From contig CM034538.1 of assembly GCA_020002185.1 (NCBI GenBank), forward strand, positions 4,249,414 through 4,313,413: a stretch of 64,000 nt of DNA, given 5' to 3'. This document shows, one piece after another, positions 1 through 10,395 of this stretch. The translations under genes were made by a program, and so were the position numbers. Source of the stretch: Paraescarpia echinospica (lineage: Eukaryota > Annelida > Polychaeta > Sabellida > Siboglinidae). The notes below the pieces were generated by a model, which was given only the letters and a program-made list of their open reading frames with translations, made no database searches and was not told where the DNA came from. Positions within the stretch are counted from its first letter, which is position 1, and every line of letters begins with the position of its first letter.

Positions 1-539
1 AATATATTATTTTATTGTTAAAAAACTTCCAAATTCCAGTTAAGCCCAATAAATGGATGAATGCGTGTTAAGTAATGATCATTTTAATATTAGAGTGACA
101 ATGCATGATGATTACTATTGAAATGTTCAAGATATAAGACCAATACACTTACATGTTTGTGTATAATTTGTCTTTTAACTTGAAAACAAAAACATATGCA
201 TACATTTAGCAAAATTAAACATAGTCGGCATCTGTGCGGCCAACCACCGGCCTGGCCTGTCCGGCCCGCAGGCGGATGCCGACAGCGGGCCAATAAGTCT
301 GATGCTCTCGGCCCGCTGTAGGTGTGCTATCTGGGTTGTAATCTTTATAATATCCTAAAAGAATCCCGGAATCTATAACGACCCTATTACGCTAATTTAC
401 TTCATACTACTAATACTGAAAGTATTAGTAAGGACGCAAACAACACATTAGTCTATGTTATAGTGTGATTGGTCAAATTGGTTGAAGTAACATTTAACTG
501 TGAACGCAGTGCCCCCCCCCCTCCCCCTCCCCGTGGACA
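1..539. other. AT-rich spacer with a GC-rich hairpin
   Basis: No gene is recognised. At 228-318 the base composition turns GC-rich and a perfect 10 bp inverted repeat (ACAGCGGGCC at 281-290, its complement at 309-318) surrounds an 18 nt loop. A homopolymeric C/CT run lies at 512-532. The hairpin could be the end of an unrecognised element. Confidence 0.4.
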
Positions 540-1390
540 TAACATTTTACAAGTAACCTTAATTTCGTGTAAATTAATTACGTATGCAGACGACACAATA
601 TTTATGGTTAGTGATCATGACATTGAAAGGGTGGCTTCTAAGCTAAGTAATGAAGTTTCACACTGCTTCCAATGGTTGACTAACAATCGATTAGCAATGC
701 ACATGGGCAAAACGGAAGCAATTGTCCTTTCATCGAAACGCAAAAAACATCTCACCAAGAACTTTGTATAACAATGTCAAGGTCATGATATTAAACCGGA
801 CTCTGTCAAGTATCTAGGTGTGAAGTTGGACCAGACACTTTCTGGTGAATCTATTGTGAACTCTATACTGAATAAGTGTACATCAAGGCTGAAATTTATG
901 TATAGGCATGGCAACGTACTAAATGAAAAATCATGTAAAACTACTTACATCTGCTTTGATACAATGCCATTTTGATTATGCAGCGTCATCGTGGTATTTG
1001 GGCTTAAGTAAGAAACTCAAACAAAAACTGCAAATAGCCCTAAACAAAATGGTACGTTTTGTTCTAAATATCGGTCCCCGAACACATATTGGCCATTGTG
1101 AATTTGACAAAGTTGGTATTTTAAATACTTCCGATCGTGTCAATCAACTAATGTTGAATCATATGTATAATGTATTTAATGGTACTGCACCTGAATATTT
1201 GTGTAACAATTTCACCTGATTAAGCACTCAACACAGTCACTGTACTCGTAATTCTAAACATAACTTTGTCTTGTCTATGGTACATGTTGTAGCCAAGAGC
1301 AGTTTTTGCTACAATGGTGTCAAGATCTGGAATGAGCTGCCTGCTTCTGTCAAAGGTCTAACAAGTAAACATGTTTACAAAAAGTGAAAC
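540..1390 (+). pseudogene. L2/CR1-like non-LTR retrotransposon, 3' reverse-transcriptase remnant
   Basis: Translation shows the YADD catalytic box of a non-LTR reverse transcriptase near 580-600. It is followed by the family's thumb and C-terminal region: a KYLGVKLDQ-type segment near 811, an ALIQCHFDYA segment near 950, and a WNELP motif near 1330. The reading moves between frames at about 770-920 and stops near 1217, so it is not functional. The 5' part (endonuclease and fingers) is absent, which is typical of 5'-truncated target-primed insertions. The assignment to L2/CR1 rests on the order of recognisable motifs; a Jockey-group element is the alternative. Confidence 0.75.
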
Positions 1391-1485
1391 TGTATCTAAA
1401 GAACCGGGCTCTTGCTGAAGAGCAAAGTAACTTTTTATATTACTAAGGTGTGATATTGTTGAATCATATTTTGAAACAGTATTAT

Positions 1486-1637
1486 TATCTCAGTATTACC
1501 ATCTCAGTATTATCATCTCAGTATTACCATCACAGTATTATCATTTCAGTATTACCATCTCAGTATTATCATTTCAGTATTACCATCTCAGTATTATCAT
1601 TTCAGTATTACCGTCTCAGTATTATCATATCAGTATT
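1486..1637. repeat. 14 bp minisatellite
   Basis: About eleven tandem copies of a 14 bp unit of the form CAGTATTACCATCT / CAGTATTATCATTT, in which two variants tend to alternate. The 68-codon frame across it is only repeat translation and is not called a gene. Confidence 0.9.
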
Positions 1638-2189
1638 TGCAAAACAAGTGTTATAAATGTTGGATAAGTTTTTTTAAATTCCAGAAACTGCGTATATGTA
1701 TATTGTATAAGGTGACCTCTTGCCGCACTACATCTGTAAAATGGACCACACTGGAAATAAGTGGAAACACTTTCGTGTGCAATCCATCAATTTAAATGCA
1801 TATGTCTGTACAATATATACTTTGTACTTGAATTGGAATTAAATCAAATAATCAAAAACCTTAATGATATGTCACAATATACATAAACTACTTCATTGAA
1901 AGTGGCATAACCAGCCGAGAAAATGTAATTAAAAACGCCAAAAAGCGATTAGCCGAAATATATGGGTTACTTACGTGTTAGATTTTTTTGGGAATTGATG
2001 CCCACCAAACCCCTTAAATTCCACCTCCTTGAGGCTTACTAAAAATTCCACTACACTCGCATCAGGGCTCATCAAAATCCTTAATTGCCAAAATATCGGG
2101 GGCTAAGCATAATATTATATCCAGCCCCAACCAAAGGGGTGTCGGTGGTTCAGCCGTCCAAGCCGGTGCCTATGAGAGTGGCATCACCG
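1638..2189. other. Unrecognised spacer
   Basis: AT-rich sequence between two minisatellites. No coding, splice or transposon signature was recognised. Confidence 0.4.
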
Positions 2190-3055
2190 TCTCTAGATGT
2201 GAATATAGCACAGTATCTAGAGGTGCATATATCAACGTGTCTAGAGGTAAAGACATCACTGTCTCTGATTGACGACATCACTGACTCTAGACGTGAATTC
2301 ATCACCGTCTCTAGAGGAAAAGTCATTACCATCTCTAAAAGTGAATACATCACATGTAAAGACACTACTGTCTCTAGGTGTGAAGTCACCACTGTCTCTA
2401 TAGGTGAATACATCACCGCATCTAGAGATAAATACATCACCGTCTCTAGAGGTGAATGCATCACCGTCTCTAGAGGTGAATACATCATCGTCTGTAGAGG
2501 TAAAGACATCACCGTCTCTAGAGGTAAATACATCTCCGTCACTAGAGATAAATACATCACCGTCTCTAAAGGTGAATGCATCACCGTCTCTAGAGGTAAA
2601 AACACCACTGTCTCTAGAGGTGAATTCATCACCGTCTCTAGATGTAAAGGCACCACCATCTCTAGAGGTGAAGACATCATCGTCTCTAAGTTAAGATATC
2701 ACTGTCTATAGGTGACGACATCACCGTCTCTAGACATGAATACAGCACCGTCTCTAGATGTAAAGGCACCACCATCTCTAGAGGTGAAGACATCATCGTC
2801 TCTAGAGGTAAAGACATCACCGTCGCTACAGGTGAATACAAATACATCACTGTATATAGAGGTGATGACTTCACCGTCTCTTGAGGCGATCTCTCTCATC
2901 TCTCTCCCTCCCTCTCCCTCTCCCTTCTCTCTCTCTAAGTGACCGTATCACTATAATATTATATATAGGTGAAGTTATCACCGTCTCTAGAGGTGAATAC
3001 ATCATAATCTCTAAGTGAACACATCACCGTCTGTAAGTGAAGACGGCACTGTCGT
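2190..3055. repeat. 24 bp minisatellite with a palindromic core (XbaI-site rich)
   Basis: Roughly 35 diverged copies of a 24 bp unit containing TCACCGTCTCTAGAGGTGA. The unit begins with TCACC, ends with GGTGA and is centred on the palindrome TCTAGA. Because 24 is a multiple of three, open frames exist on both strands (for example 2085-2711 plus, 2150-2680 minus) with an eight-residue periodicity. These are repeat translations, not supported as genes. Units decay towards 3055. Confidence 0.9.
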
Positions 3056-3657
3056 GGTCAGTGGAAATGCCACTACCTCCAAATGAAGATGTCATTTTGT
3101 GTACGATTACAGTGAATGCTCAAATAAACGATGACGAAATTCAGTTACTCTTATTTCGAAGCAGAACAACTAACCAACATCCATCTTAAATGTTATTAAC
3201 AGCATTTCAAGTTTGAATGAGTATATCGTACTTACAAGAAAGCACCACTGTAACTCTGGGGCTGCGTTCTAGCGATTATGTATATATAACACTGTCTCAT
3301 TCGCATTACATAAATAACTAATCATTGTTGTACTGTTAAATACCAACATAATAGTTCGACGGATTCACGCTTCGCTTCGCACGGCTTCCATGTCTAATTC
3401 AAGCATAACGTTCACTCCGTTCAACATAATGTTGTGACGACCCGCATCAAAACATTCCCTGACGCTGGACCGATTACATAAGACAGTGACAACACGGGTG
3501 ACCGAAAAGTGATAAAAGGCATCAATTACACTATATAGCGAGCATTTATTGCGGCATATATATAGCGTATGCCCATCTGTTTGGAAACCAAGGCGATTAC
3601 ACGACATGGGATTTCTTAACACTGTTGACTAAACACCGCTCATTGTTTTGTTGTCAT
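3056..3657. other. Unrecognised spacer
   Basis: No gene, exon or element recognised. The sequence leads directly into the inverted-repeat element that starts at 3658. Confidence 0.35.
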
Positions 3658-4166
3658 GGTGTCGCGCTTACATTTATCCGCGCGTTAAATAATATCCGGG
3701 TGACATTTCTGTGCGTGCGCGTATCCAGGTGAATGTATTTAGCACCAGCTACGACTGTCGCGCTTTCATTTATCCGGGCGTTATGTATGTTTGTATATAT
3801 ATATATATATATATATATACAGTGTATATTATATATATATATATATTTATTTATATATATGTCTATATACATACATAAATTATAAAATGTTTGCTTCCCA
3901 CAGACATAAACAATTTCTGTTGTAAAACAGTTTCCTCTCCACGCACACGTCACGTGACTTACTCTTATACTTGGTCACAAATCTGAAACAGCAAATTATA
4001 ATTATGAACTCTAAATATAACGCTCGTATTACGACAACAAACGAAATGTATTGAACTACTGGATATTATTTATCACTACGTGATCTACTGGTGCCAAATA
4101 TTATGTCTTACACATAAACATCACCCGGATAAAATTTAACGCCCGGATAAATGTTAGCGCGACACC
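3658..4166. mobile_element. Non-autonomous inverted-repeat DNA element, family X1 copy 1
   Basis: The ends are inverted repeats of about 45 bp. The left end starts GGTGTCGCGCTTACATTTAT and the right end, reverse-complemented, starts GGTGTCGCGCTAACATTTAT; both continue through a CCGGGTGA motif. The element is 509 bp, has no coding capacity and contains an (AT)n tract at 3793-3862. A second, window-truncated copy in the same orientation begins at 63614. I find no convincing target duplication, so the superfamily is not assigned. Confidence 0.8.
3793..3862. repeat. (AT)n microsatellite
   Basis: Interrupted AT dinucleotide repeat inside family X1 copy 1. The second copy at 63.7 kb has a much shorter tract here, so the repeat expanded after the copies separated or contracted in the other copy. 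Confidence 0.9.
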
Positions 4167-4862
4167 GACTAATTGTCACGTGTACGTGAGTCCATCTTCT
4201 ACGGCTATGAATATGCTTCTAGTTTCTCTTGCACCCACAAATAATACCTTTGGCAAGTTCGATCACTCTACGTTTCTCTGTGTACTCAGTTGTATAAATG
4301 AGTACCTAAACAGTGGTGAATAGTTGTGTGCAAATAGTGTTCGCGCATTAATTGCAGCATTGCTGAATGCTTCCCATATAAATCGAGATGGTGTCCGATT
4401 GAACAGGTCTGCCATGGAGTAAAGTGAAAAGCTCTTTGAGTAGTCCTAAGGATTGGATACTGCGCTGTATAAGAAATTACCTTTTGTTGACCTTTATTAA
4501 ATTCTCTGACCAGCTGCGACATCAAGCCCCGTGCCCGCCCTTACACACTTCTCACGTCACAAGTAAACAAAACAGGAATGCTTCGTACATTGCATCAGCC
4601 AATGTTTTCCCCGGCTACGTCACTCCCCCGAATAGCTCGTACTGATTGAACAACATGACTCACACCTCCAACTGACATGCAGGTCAAGGCTAACCAGTCA
4701 ACCGTGACATAAACACTGCAGTCATCATCGCATCAGCACACACGCCGCAGCACAATAACAGTCACCTGTCAAGGTAGTAATGAATGAATGTTTTTTTGGT
4801 AGGCCCTATACTATTCCAAATCACACTACAGTACAATACGACTGGATTAAAAAAAAATAAGT

Positions 4863-4864
<2 letters not shown>
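4167..4864. other. Unrecognised spacer
   Basis: Small open frames only (about 73-79 codons on opposite strands). None resembles a known family, and no splice-bounded exon could be argued. Confidence 0.35.
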
Positions 4865-4915
<51 letters not shown>

Positions 4916-5148
4916 TTGGGTGTGTGTGTGTATTGTGTGTGCGTGTGTGCGCGTGTGCGCGTGTGCGCGTGTGCCCTTGTGCGCGTGTGCGCGTGTGCGC
5001 GTGTGCGCGTGTGCGCTTGTGCGCTTGTGCGCGTGTGCGCGAGTGTGCGTATGTGCGTGTATTCGTGCGTGCATGTATGCATATTTGTGCGCGCGTGCGT
5101 GTGTTCGTGCGTGCATGCATGCATGCATATGTGCGTGCGCGTGTTTAT
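4865..5148. repeat. (TG)n grading into (GTGTGC)n, long alternating purine-pyrimidine tract
   Basis: About 50 bp of pure TG repeat is followed by more than 230 bp of GTGTGC/GCGTGT-type repeat with few interruptions. Nearly the whole 284 bp alternates purine and pyrimidine, the composition that favours left-handed Z-DNA. Open frames on both strands here are low-complexity artefacts. Confidence 0.92.
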
Positions 5149-6214
5149 TATGTCCGGGTTCCTAAAGCGTCAGGTTGCTGCTGTCGTTTTGATACAGTTT
5201 GCAAAACACTCTCTATGATCCTATTTAGCATTTTGACAGTGCAAACAGTGAATATGCAGCATATATTGGGGCGGATTCAAGTTTTTTACATGGGGGTCCA
5301 TTTTTTTATTTCTTGGCAGGAAATGCCGAATATGTTAGCGGGTGGGTGGGGGTGTGTACAACGTGATCTCTAATCATGGTGTGTGGTAGTATAACCGGAT
5401 ACACATGTTGTCATATGCACTGCATTGATATGGTATACACTCTTCCCATCTGTTTAAATGTTTTTTTAATAGAATCCCTGAAAATGTGCAATATGGTGGC
5501 AACTGAAAACTGGGTTTTACCAAATTTACACATATTGCAGTTGTGAGTATATTCATTTGATGGCCAACAACGAATTAAGCGCGTTTGAGGGTGTGTGGGA
5601 AGGAATTCATTAAATAAAACACTTTTTTGCAAATTTGCATTTTTTAGCACTTAGAGTCTATTTTTCAGTGAAGTAATTAATAAAAGTTGTAAATATGCCC
5701 ATTTTGTGGCCAAAAACCGAAGCACCACGGGCTTGTAAGGCACGGGGACTCAATCTGTTTAAAATAATATTTTGAACATAATACTTGCAATATGATGAAA
5801 CTGGGGTGCGGCGTGGTATGGTGGGAGTGTGTGTTGTCGACAAAACACCAGAAAAGGTTGTACTTTGGAGACACTTCCACGCATAGGTGCGGGAACAGGA
5901 GGCGGAGGGGGGCAACTGCCCTCATGGAATTTCTCCGGGGGGGAGGGGCAGACATATGGTTCTGCCCCTCCCATTAAATGTGAGCGTGAATCTCTGTTTT
6001 TGTGGCGAGTGTCAATGGCGGGTGGGAATCAAAATTTGATGAGACGATTAATGTGTATTTTTGTCGACTGGAGTGCAGACGTATGTTTTTTTGTCCTCCC
6101 TTGAAGTAATAGGCGGCGCGACATAAAAAAGAACATTTTCAACAGCACTGTTCCCCCGTGTCCGGATGTCATGAGTGACTTCACAGCCGAGAGAGCGGAG
6201 AAGCTGAAGGGGGT
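5149..6214. other. Spacer with no recognised gene
   Basis: Several overlapping frames of 60-92 codons occur on both strands near 5660-6100, without family resemblance. They include a G-rich run near 5895-5950. Nothing functional can be supported. Confidence 0.35.
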
Positions 6215-6640
6215 CGTGTTCTAGTTAGACTTCCTGTCCGTGCAACGGACAGGAAGTCTAACTAGAAAAATGCAGTATATTTTTGAGAATTTTTTTTAAA
6301 CAAAATTCACATGCTGTGACATAAGTGCATTTGAGTAAGGAGATTTTCATGTGTGATTGTAGAAGGTGTTGACTGTAAAATGGTGGATTTCTAGATGCAG
6401 CAATTTGCCTGTGTGACCTGTTTGCGGAGTAATTCTTGCCGGCAGTTGTAAATATTGACGGGTGTCACACATACAGGCATTTTACGAGAGCTGGAAGTAC
6501 GCAAGTTTTGTTAAAATCTATCGGCATGTCAATGAGATGATGATAACAGCAGGTGAGAAGTTTAAGACAATTTACAGGTCACGTTTTGTTATAATCAGAC
6601 AAAACGTTAACATGGTCGCCTATGGGAAAACCAACAGTGG
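6215..6640 (+). repeat. Dispersed repeat family X2, copy 1
   Basis: This stretch matches 16195-16610 in inverted orientation over about 400 bp. Shared landmarks are a GTTCTAGTTAGA motif, a GTGTCACACATACAGGCAT segment, the AACAGCAGGTGAGAAGTTTAAGA segment and a terminal AACGTTAACATGGTCGCC-like block. It has no coding capacity. It differs from the other copy by a 23 bp perfect hairpin near its left edge. It is probably a decayed DNA transposon or MITE; no termini or target duplication could be fixed. Confidence 0.7.
6219..6267. repeat. Perfect 23 bp inverted repeat with 3 nt loop
   Basis: TTCTAGTTAGACTTCCTGTC and three further bases (6219-6241), then GCA, then the exact reverse complement at 6245-6267. 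In the related copy at 16.6 kb the same place has only a single left arm, so the palindrome arose in this copy. Confidence 0.95.
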
Positions 6641-7618
6641 GCTCTCAGACGATCAATGAGCAGTGGCGCCACTTTACGGAGCAATACAAACAGCACCTTG
6701 CGATACTTTTCGGTGCTATTCGGTGCCTTCCGGTGCTGATCGGTCGATAGTCGTGGCCATTATGTCCAGTTATTATTATTTCTAGGCATGACATCGAATA
6801 TGACGTGTTACGTGTTGCGGCAAGATGTTTGTCCAACGATCGAAGTTGTTATTCTTGTATCTCAGTGTCGTATGCTTAGGGTTATTTGTGGTAATCTTTT
6901 TAATGTATGCATCCATTGCAGGTAAGTTCTTTAGTTTAGACTACTCAGTCTACTGCCTACTCACGACACTACTCACTAGTCTACTGTCTTTGTAGTAATT
7001 AGTAGGGTTTCTGGCATTCGCCAGATTTGGCCCCCCTTTGAACTCTTGGTGGATCTAATGAGATACGTCATTAGACGGATATCTCGGTCACTGAGAGTAT
7101 GAATGTTCAAAAAGTTGAATTTTTTCGAAGCAAAATGAAGCAAATTATTTTTGAGATTTTCCCGTGTAGTACAACATTAATCGCAAGGTGGCAGCACTAT
7201 TGAAGCCAATCGCACTGAGACCTACCATCACACCATTGTCTTCATATGTACAGCTCAGAAGAACTCTGTAGACCCAGAACTCAGAACATTGGCGGCCGAA
7301 CCAAGTGGTATAAAAAATTTGCCACTGCTCCGCCGTAACTTCAGCTTCTCTGCTGTTGTGGCTCGACTGGTGACATCGGAAGATGGGGGGAGTGCCATTG
7401 ATTTTTTTTTCCACTGCACAGCCATATCTTCAGGAAGACGAGTGGGGTTTGAACATGATTTTTAGCCGCTGTGTTGGCATAACTTCTCCTTATTGTAACC
7501 TAAACGGGGGCACATTTCAAAGGGTCTGGGTGGGCACGGTCATGTGGGGCATTGTGGGCCCATTCAAAAAAATCTACGGGCACACCAAATTCCAAATTAG
7601 TGGATCTCCCTATGATCA
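6641..7618. other. Unrecognised spacer upstream of the glucuronyltransferase exons
   Basis: No further B3GAT exon (membrane anchor or stem) could be recognised. Open frames of 63-89 codons at 6645-6836 (-) and 7145-7414 (-) show no family resemblance. Confidence 0.35.
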
Positions 7619-7806
7619 ATGTTTGTAGGTGACAAGCAAGACTGTCAGTGTCATCACTGTTTGTAGGTGAAAAGCCAGACTGTCAGTGTCATCAATGTTT
7701 GTAGGTGAGAAGTCAGACTGTCAATGTCATGAATGTTTGTAGGTGTCAAGCCAGACTGTCACTATCAGTGTCTTCAATGTTTGTAGGTGACAAGCCAGAC
7801 TGTCAA
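7619..7806. repeat. Five tandem ~38-44 bp units directly upstream of a B3GAT exon
   Basis: Units begin TGTTTGTAGGTGACAAGCCA and continue with GACTGTCAGTGTCATCAA, starting near 7619, 7657, 7695, 7733 and 7777. Each carries TTTGTAG followed by GTGA, that is, an acceptor-like AG immediately followed by a donor-like GT. The last unit runs into the acceptor of the exon that begins at 7824. Confidence 0.85.
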
Positions 7807-7823
7807 TCCGTCCTTCCCCACAG

Positions 7824-9957
7824 TGTGTCACTACAACATCTTGACAGTCGTCAGCGGGAACTCGACAGAAAACTGTCACAGCTGCATGACCTTGAGGTGA
7901 CCTTGCGACGGTCATATCCACACAAGGTTGATGCCATTGAAGAGATCGTTGCTGACCATCATATACCGACTATCTACGTGATTACGCCAACGTACACCCG
8001 CACGGTGCAGAAGGCTGAGTTGACTCGACTGTCCCACACCTTACGCCACGTCCACAAGCTGCATTGGATCCTTGTCGAGGATTCACTCACTAAAACTGCC
8101 CTCGTCTCTCACTTCCTCTCTCGTTGTCCTCTCACCTACACTCACTTGAACGTAGCCACACCGACAGTGTTCAAGGCGAAGTCGTCCGACCCTCATTGGC
8201 TGAAGCCACGGGGCGTGCTACAGAGAAACCTTGGTTTGCAGTGGCTGAGGGAGAATCTTCATGCAGACACTGCTAATGGCATCATCTATTTCGCTGATGA
8301 TGACAACACTTATGATCTGCAGCTGTTTGAAGAGGTAAGATATCTTGAAATTGTTGTAGGTGTTTCATACACATGTGGACACATACATACAAACACACAC
8401 ACAGACACACACACACACACACACACACACATGCAAAACACTGAAATGCACGCATGCATCCACACACATGCGGTCGTCTGCACGCACGCAACACGCTTCA
8501 AATATTGGTTCAACCTGTACATTAATACGGTACCGGGTGTGTATAAGATTCTTTGAAATGCTACCTAATGTTGGGTTTGTTGAAATAAAAAATAGGCCTA
8601 ACAAAGTTGTAAACGGGTGGACTAAATGTTGGGTCTGTTATAAATTCCTGTTGTTGTTCTAGGAACAATCAACATAACAAAAACATTGTTGGTGATCGTA
8701 CTTAATATACTGATCTCAGGACGTGGCAGGATCTTATGTTCTGTGCAGCGGCGGACTGAAAGCTTATGTAGTGGCTTCAGGACAGAATCTTGTGCTCTGT
8801 GTATCTGAAAGGCGGTACCACTGAACTTAGACTAGATGTTTGTGTCCTTGTTGCTGTAGATGCGTTACACCAAGAGAGTGTCAGTGTGGCCAGTTGGTCT
8901 CAGTGGCTACCTGCGCTACGAGAGTCCCATTGTCAACAGTGGTCACGTGACGGGTTGGTTCACCTATTTCCGTCCTGACCGAGCCTTTGCTACGGACATG
9001 GCTGGCTTCTCCATCAATGTTCGTCTGCTACTGGACCACCCGGAGGCTAACTTCAGTAACTCTGTGAGACGGGGTCACCTCGAGACACACCTCCTGTCAG
9101 CCCTGACAACGATGGAGGAACTTGAGCCAAAGGCGCACAACTGTACCAAGGTATGTCATGCTGAGTTGGGGTCACTGATGTACTACCTATATTTGACAGT
9201 ATACATATTTCAACTTGCCAAGCCATTATTTTATGTTTGCCTTATGTATTCACCTACCCCGAAATCAAGCTAACTGCACATCCGTATGTGCATTTGATAC
9301 TATCACGTAGCCGTAAAAAAGAGATAAACACAAGACTATCATTGGACCAGATCTTGTTTCCTTGTCGATTCACAACATCGCAACGTCTCATGTATTCTTC
9401 ATCTACATTTGTTTGCTTAATTAGGTGTGTGATAATTGTTTTGGTTAAAATCAAAAGAAAATTATGTGTGAATTTGTCCACACTGTGTTCAGCTGTGATT
9501 GGGGGGAGAAGCCACTTGTTGAATACCGTGTGTTTTAGACAAATTGACAATGAGTTGATATACATTATGTAGTTAAGTTTGTTAGTATACCTATCACATC
9601 GCACTTACTCTTTTGTTTCATGTCATTGGTATGTGCCTACCATCCCATTCTTATTCTGTTTTGTGTCATCTGATTGGTCAGTGCCTTTCATCCCACTCTT
9701 AGTCTTACTCTATGTGTTGTGTGATTTGATTGGTGAAGGCCTACCATCCCACCATTGTTTTGTGTCATCTGATTGGTCAATGCCTACCATATCATTCTTA
9801 AGAAGCAACGTTGTTGTTTTGCTCTTAAACAACTTTGATTCTGTTTCTTATGCAGGTATTAGTATGGCACACGAGGACAGAGAAAGCCGATCTGAGAAAT
9901 GAAGACAAATTTAAAGCACGCGGATTTCCTGGATCTAATCCGGAAATTGAAGTCTAG
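7824..9957 (+). CDS. Galactosylgalactosylxylosylprotein beta-1,3-glucuronosyltransferase (B3GAT family), last three exons
   Basis: Three exons in phase: 7824-8334, 8860-9150 and 9856-9957, with acceptors CCCCACAG, TGCTGTAG and TATGCAG and donors GTAAGA and GTATGT. The stop is at 9955-9957. The family transfers glucuronic acid from UDP-GlcA to galactose, in the Golgi, for the proteoglycan linker or HNK-1-type glycans. Visible hallmarks are an IYVITPTYTR start of the catalytic domain, the metal-binding DDDNTYD motif at the end of exon 1, the VNSGHVTGW acceptor segment and GFSINVRLLL in exon 2. The RGHLETHLL segment holds the expected catalytic Glu, and exon 3 contains VLVWHTRTEKADL. The start and the N-terminal membrane anchor are not seen and must lie on unrecognised upstream exons. 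Which paralogue (GlcAT-I, -P or -S type) cannot be decided from these exons. Ordinary conserved host gene. Confidence 0.93.
8393..8431. repeat. (CA)n microsatellite in B3GAT intron
   Basis: CA dinucleotide repeat about 60 bp downstream of the donor at 8335. CA tracts near donors can influence splicing in other genes; no effect is demonstrated here. Confidence 0.9.
9615..9800. repeat. Degenerate tandem repeat in the last B3GAT intron
   Basis: Three to four imperfect copies of a unit containing TGTCATCTGATTGGTCA and GCCTACCATCCCATTCTT, spaced about 50-65 bp. It ends about 55 bp before the last exon's acceptor. Confidence 0.7.
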
Positions 9958-10395
9958 CCATGACAGAGGCATCATCGCTTGTTTGTAGACAGCATAGCCG
10001 TGAGAGAAATCTGTCTGGCAATGTTCTAGTCACTCACACCTGATAACTGGACAGTGATGTTGTCACACCTGATAACTGGAGATTGTGCTGTGTGGAGTAG
10101 TGATATTATCACAGGATATTGTGCTTTGGTGGGTAGTGAGTTATATCACACCATCTGTGAAGACGATACAATGTCACAAACTGTGCATGAAACTGTTTTA
10201 TTTATGTATTTATATGTGAGTTCAGAGCCATTCAATTGCTCTGATGACTCAATACACTGTCTTCATTCCTGACTCTGGCCACTACTCGTCCTAGGGTTGG
10301 CCATAAAGGCATAAATTGAAGAAGACAGGAATTTGACACACACAATTTACAGTATGTAGTCATTCCTAATGTAAGTCTAAAATGATGCATATTTG
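9958..10395. other. B3GAT 3' flank / probable 3' UTR
   Basis: Contains an imperfect duplication of CACACCTGATAACTGGA at about 10037 and 10064. No clear AATAAA signal is found close to the stop, so the transcript end is unknown. Confidence 0.35.

Noticed and set aside
2085..2942. Long repetitive frames on both strands (up to 208 codons)
   Set aside because: They follow from a 24 bp tandem unit without stops; no start context, splice sites or non-repeat coding supports a gene.
4762..5373. Several 90-169 codon frames on both strands
   Set aside because: They are translations of the TG/GTGTGC repeat (alternating Cys-Val or His-Thr) and have no gene-like content.
5677..6104. Possible gene at the G-rich stretch near 5.9 kb
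   Set aside because: Overlapping frames on both strands, low complexity, no family motif and no splice structure.
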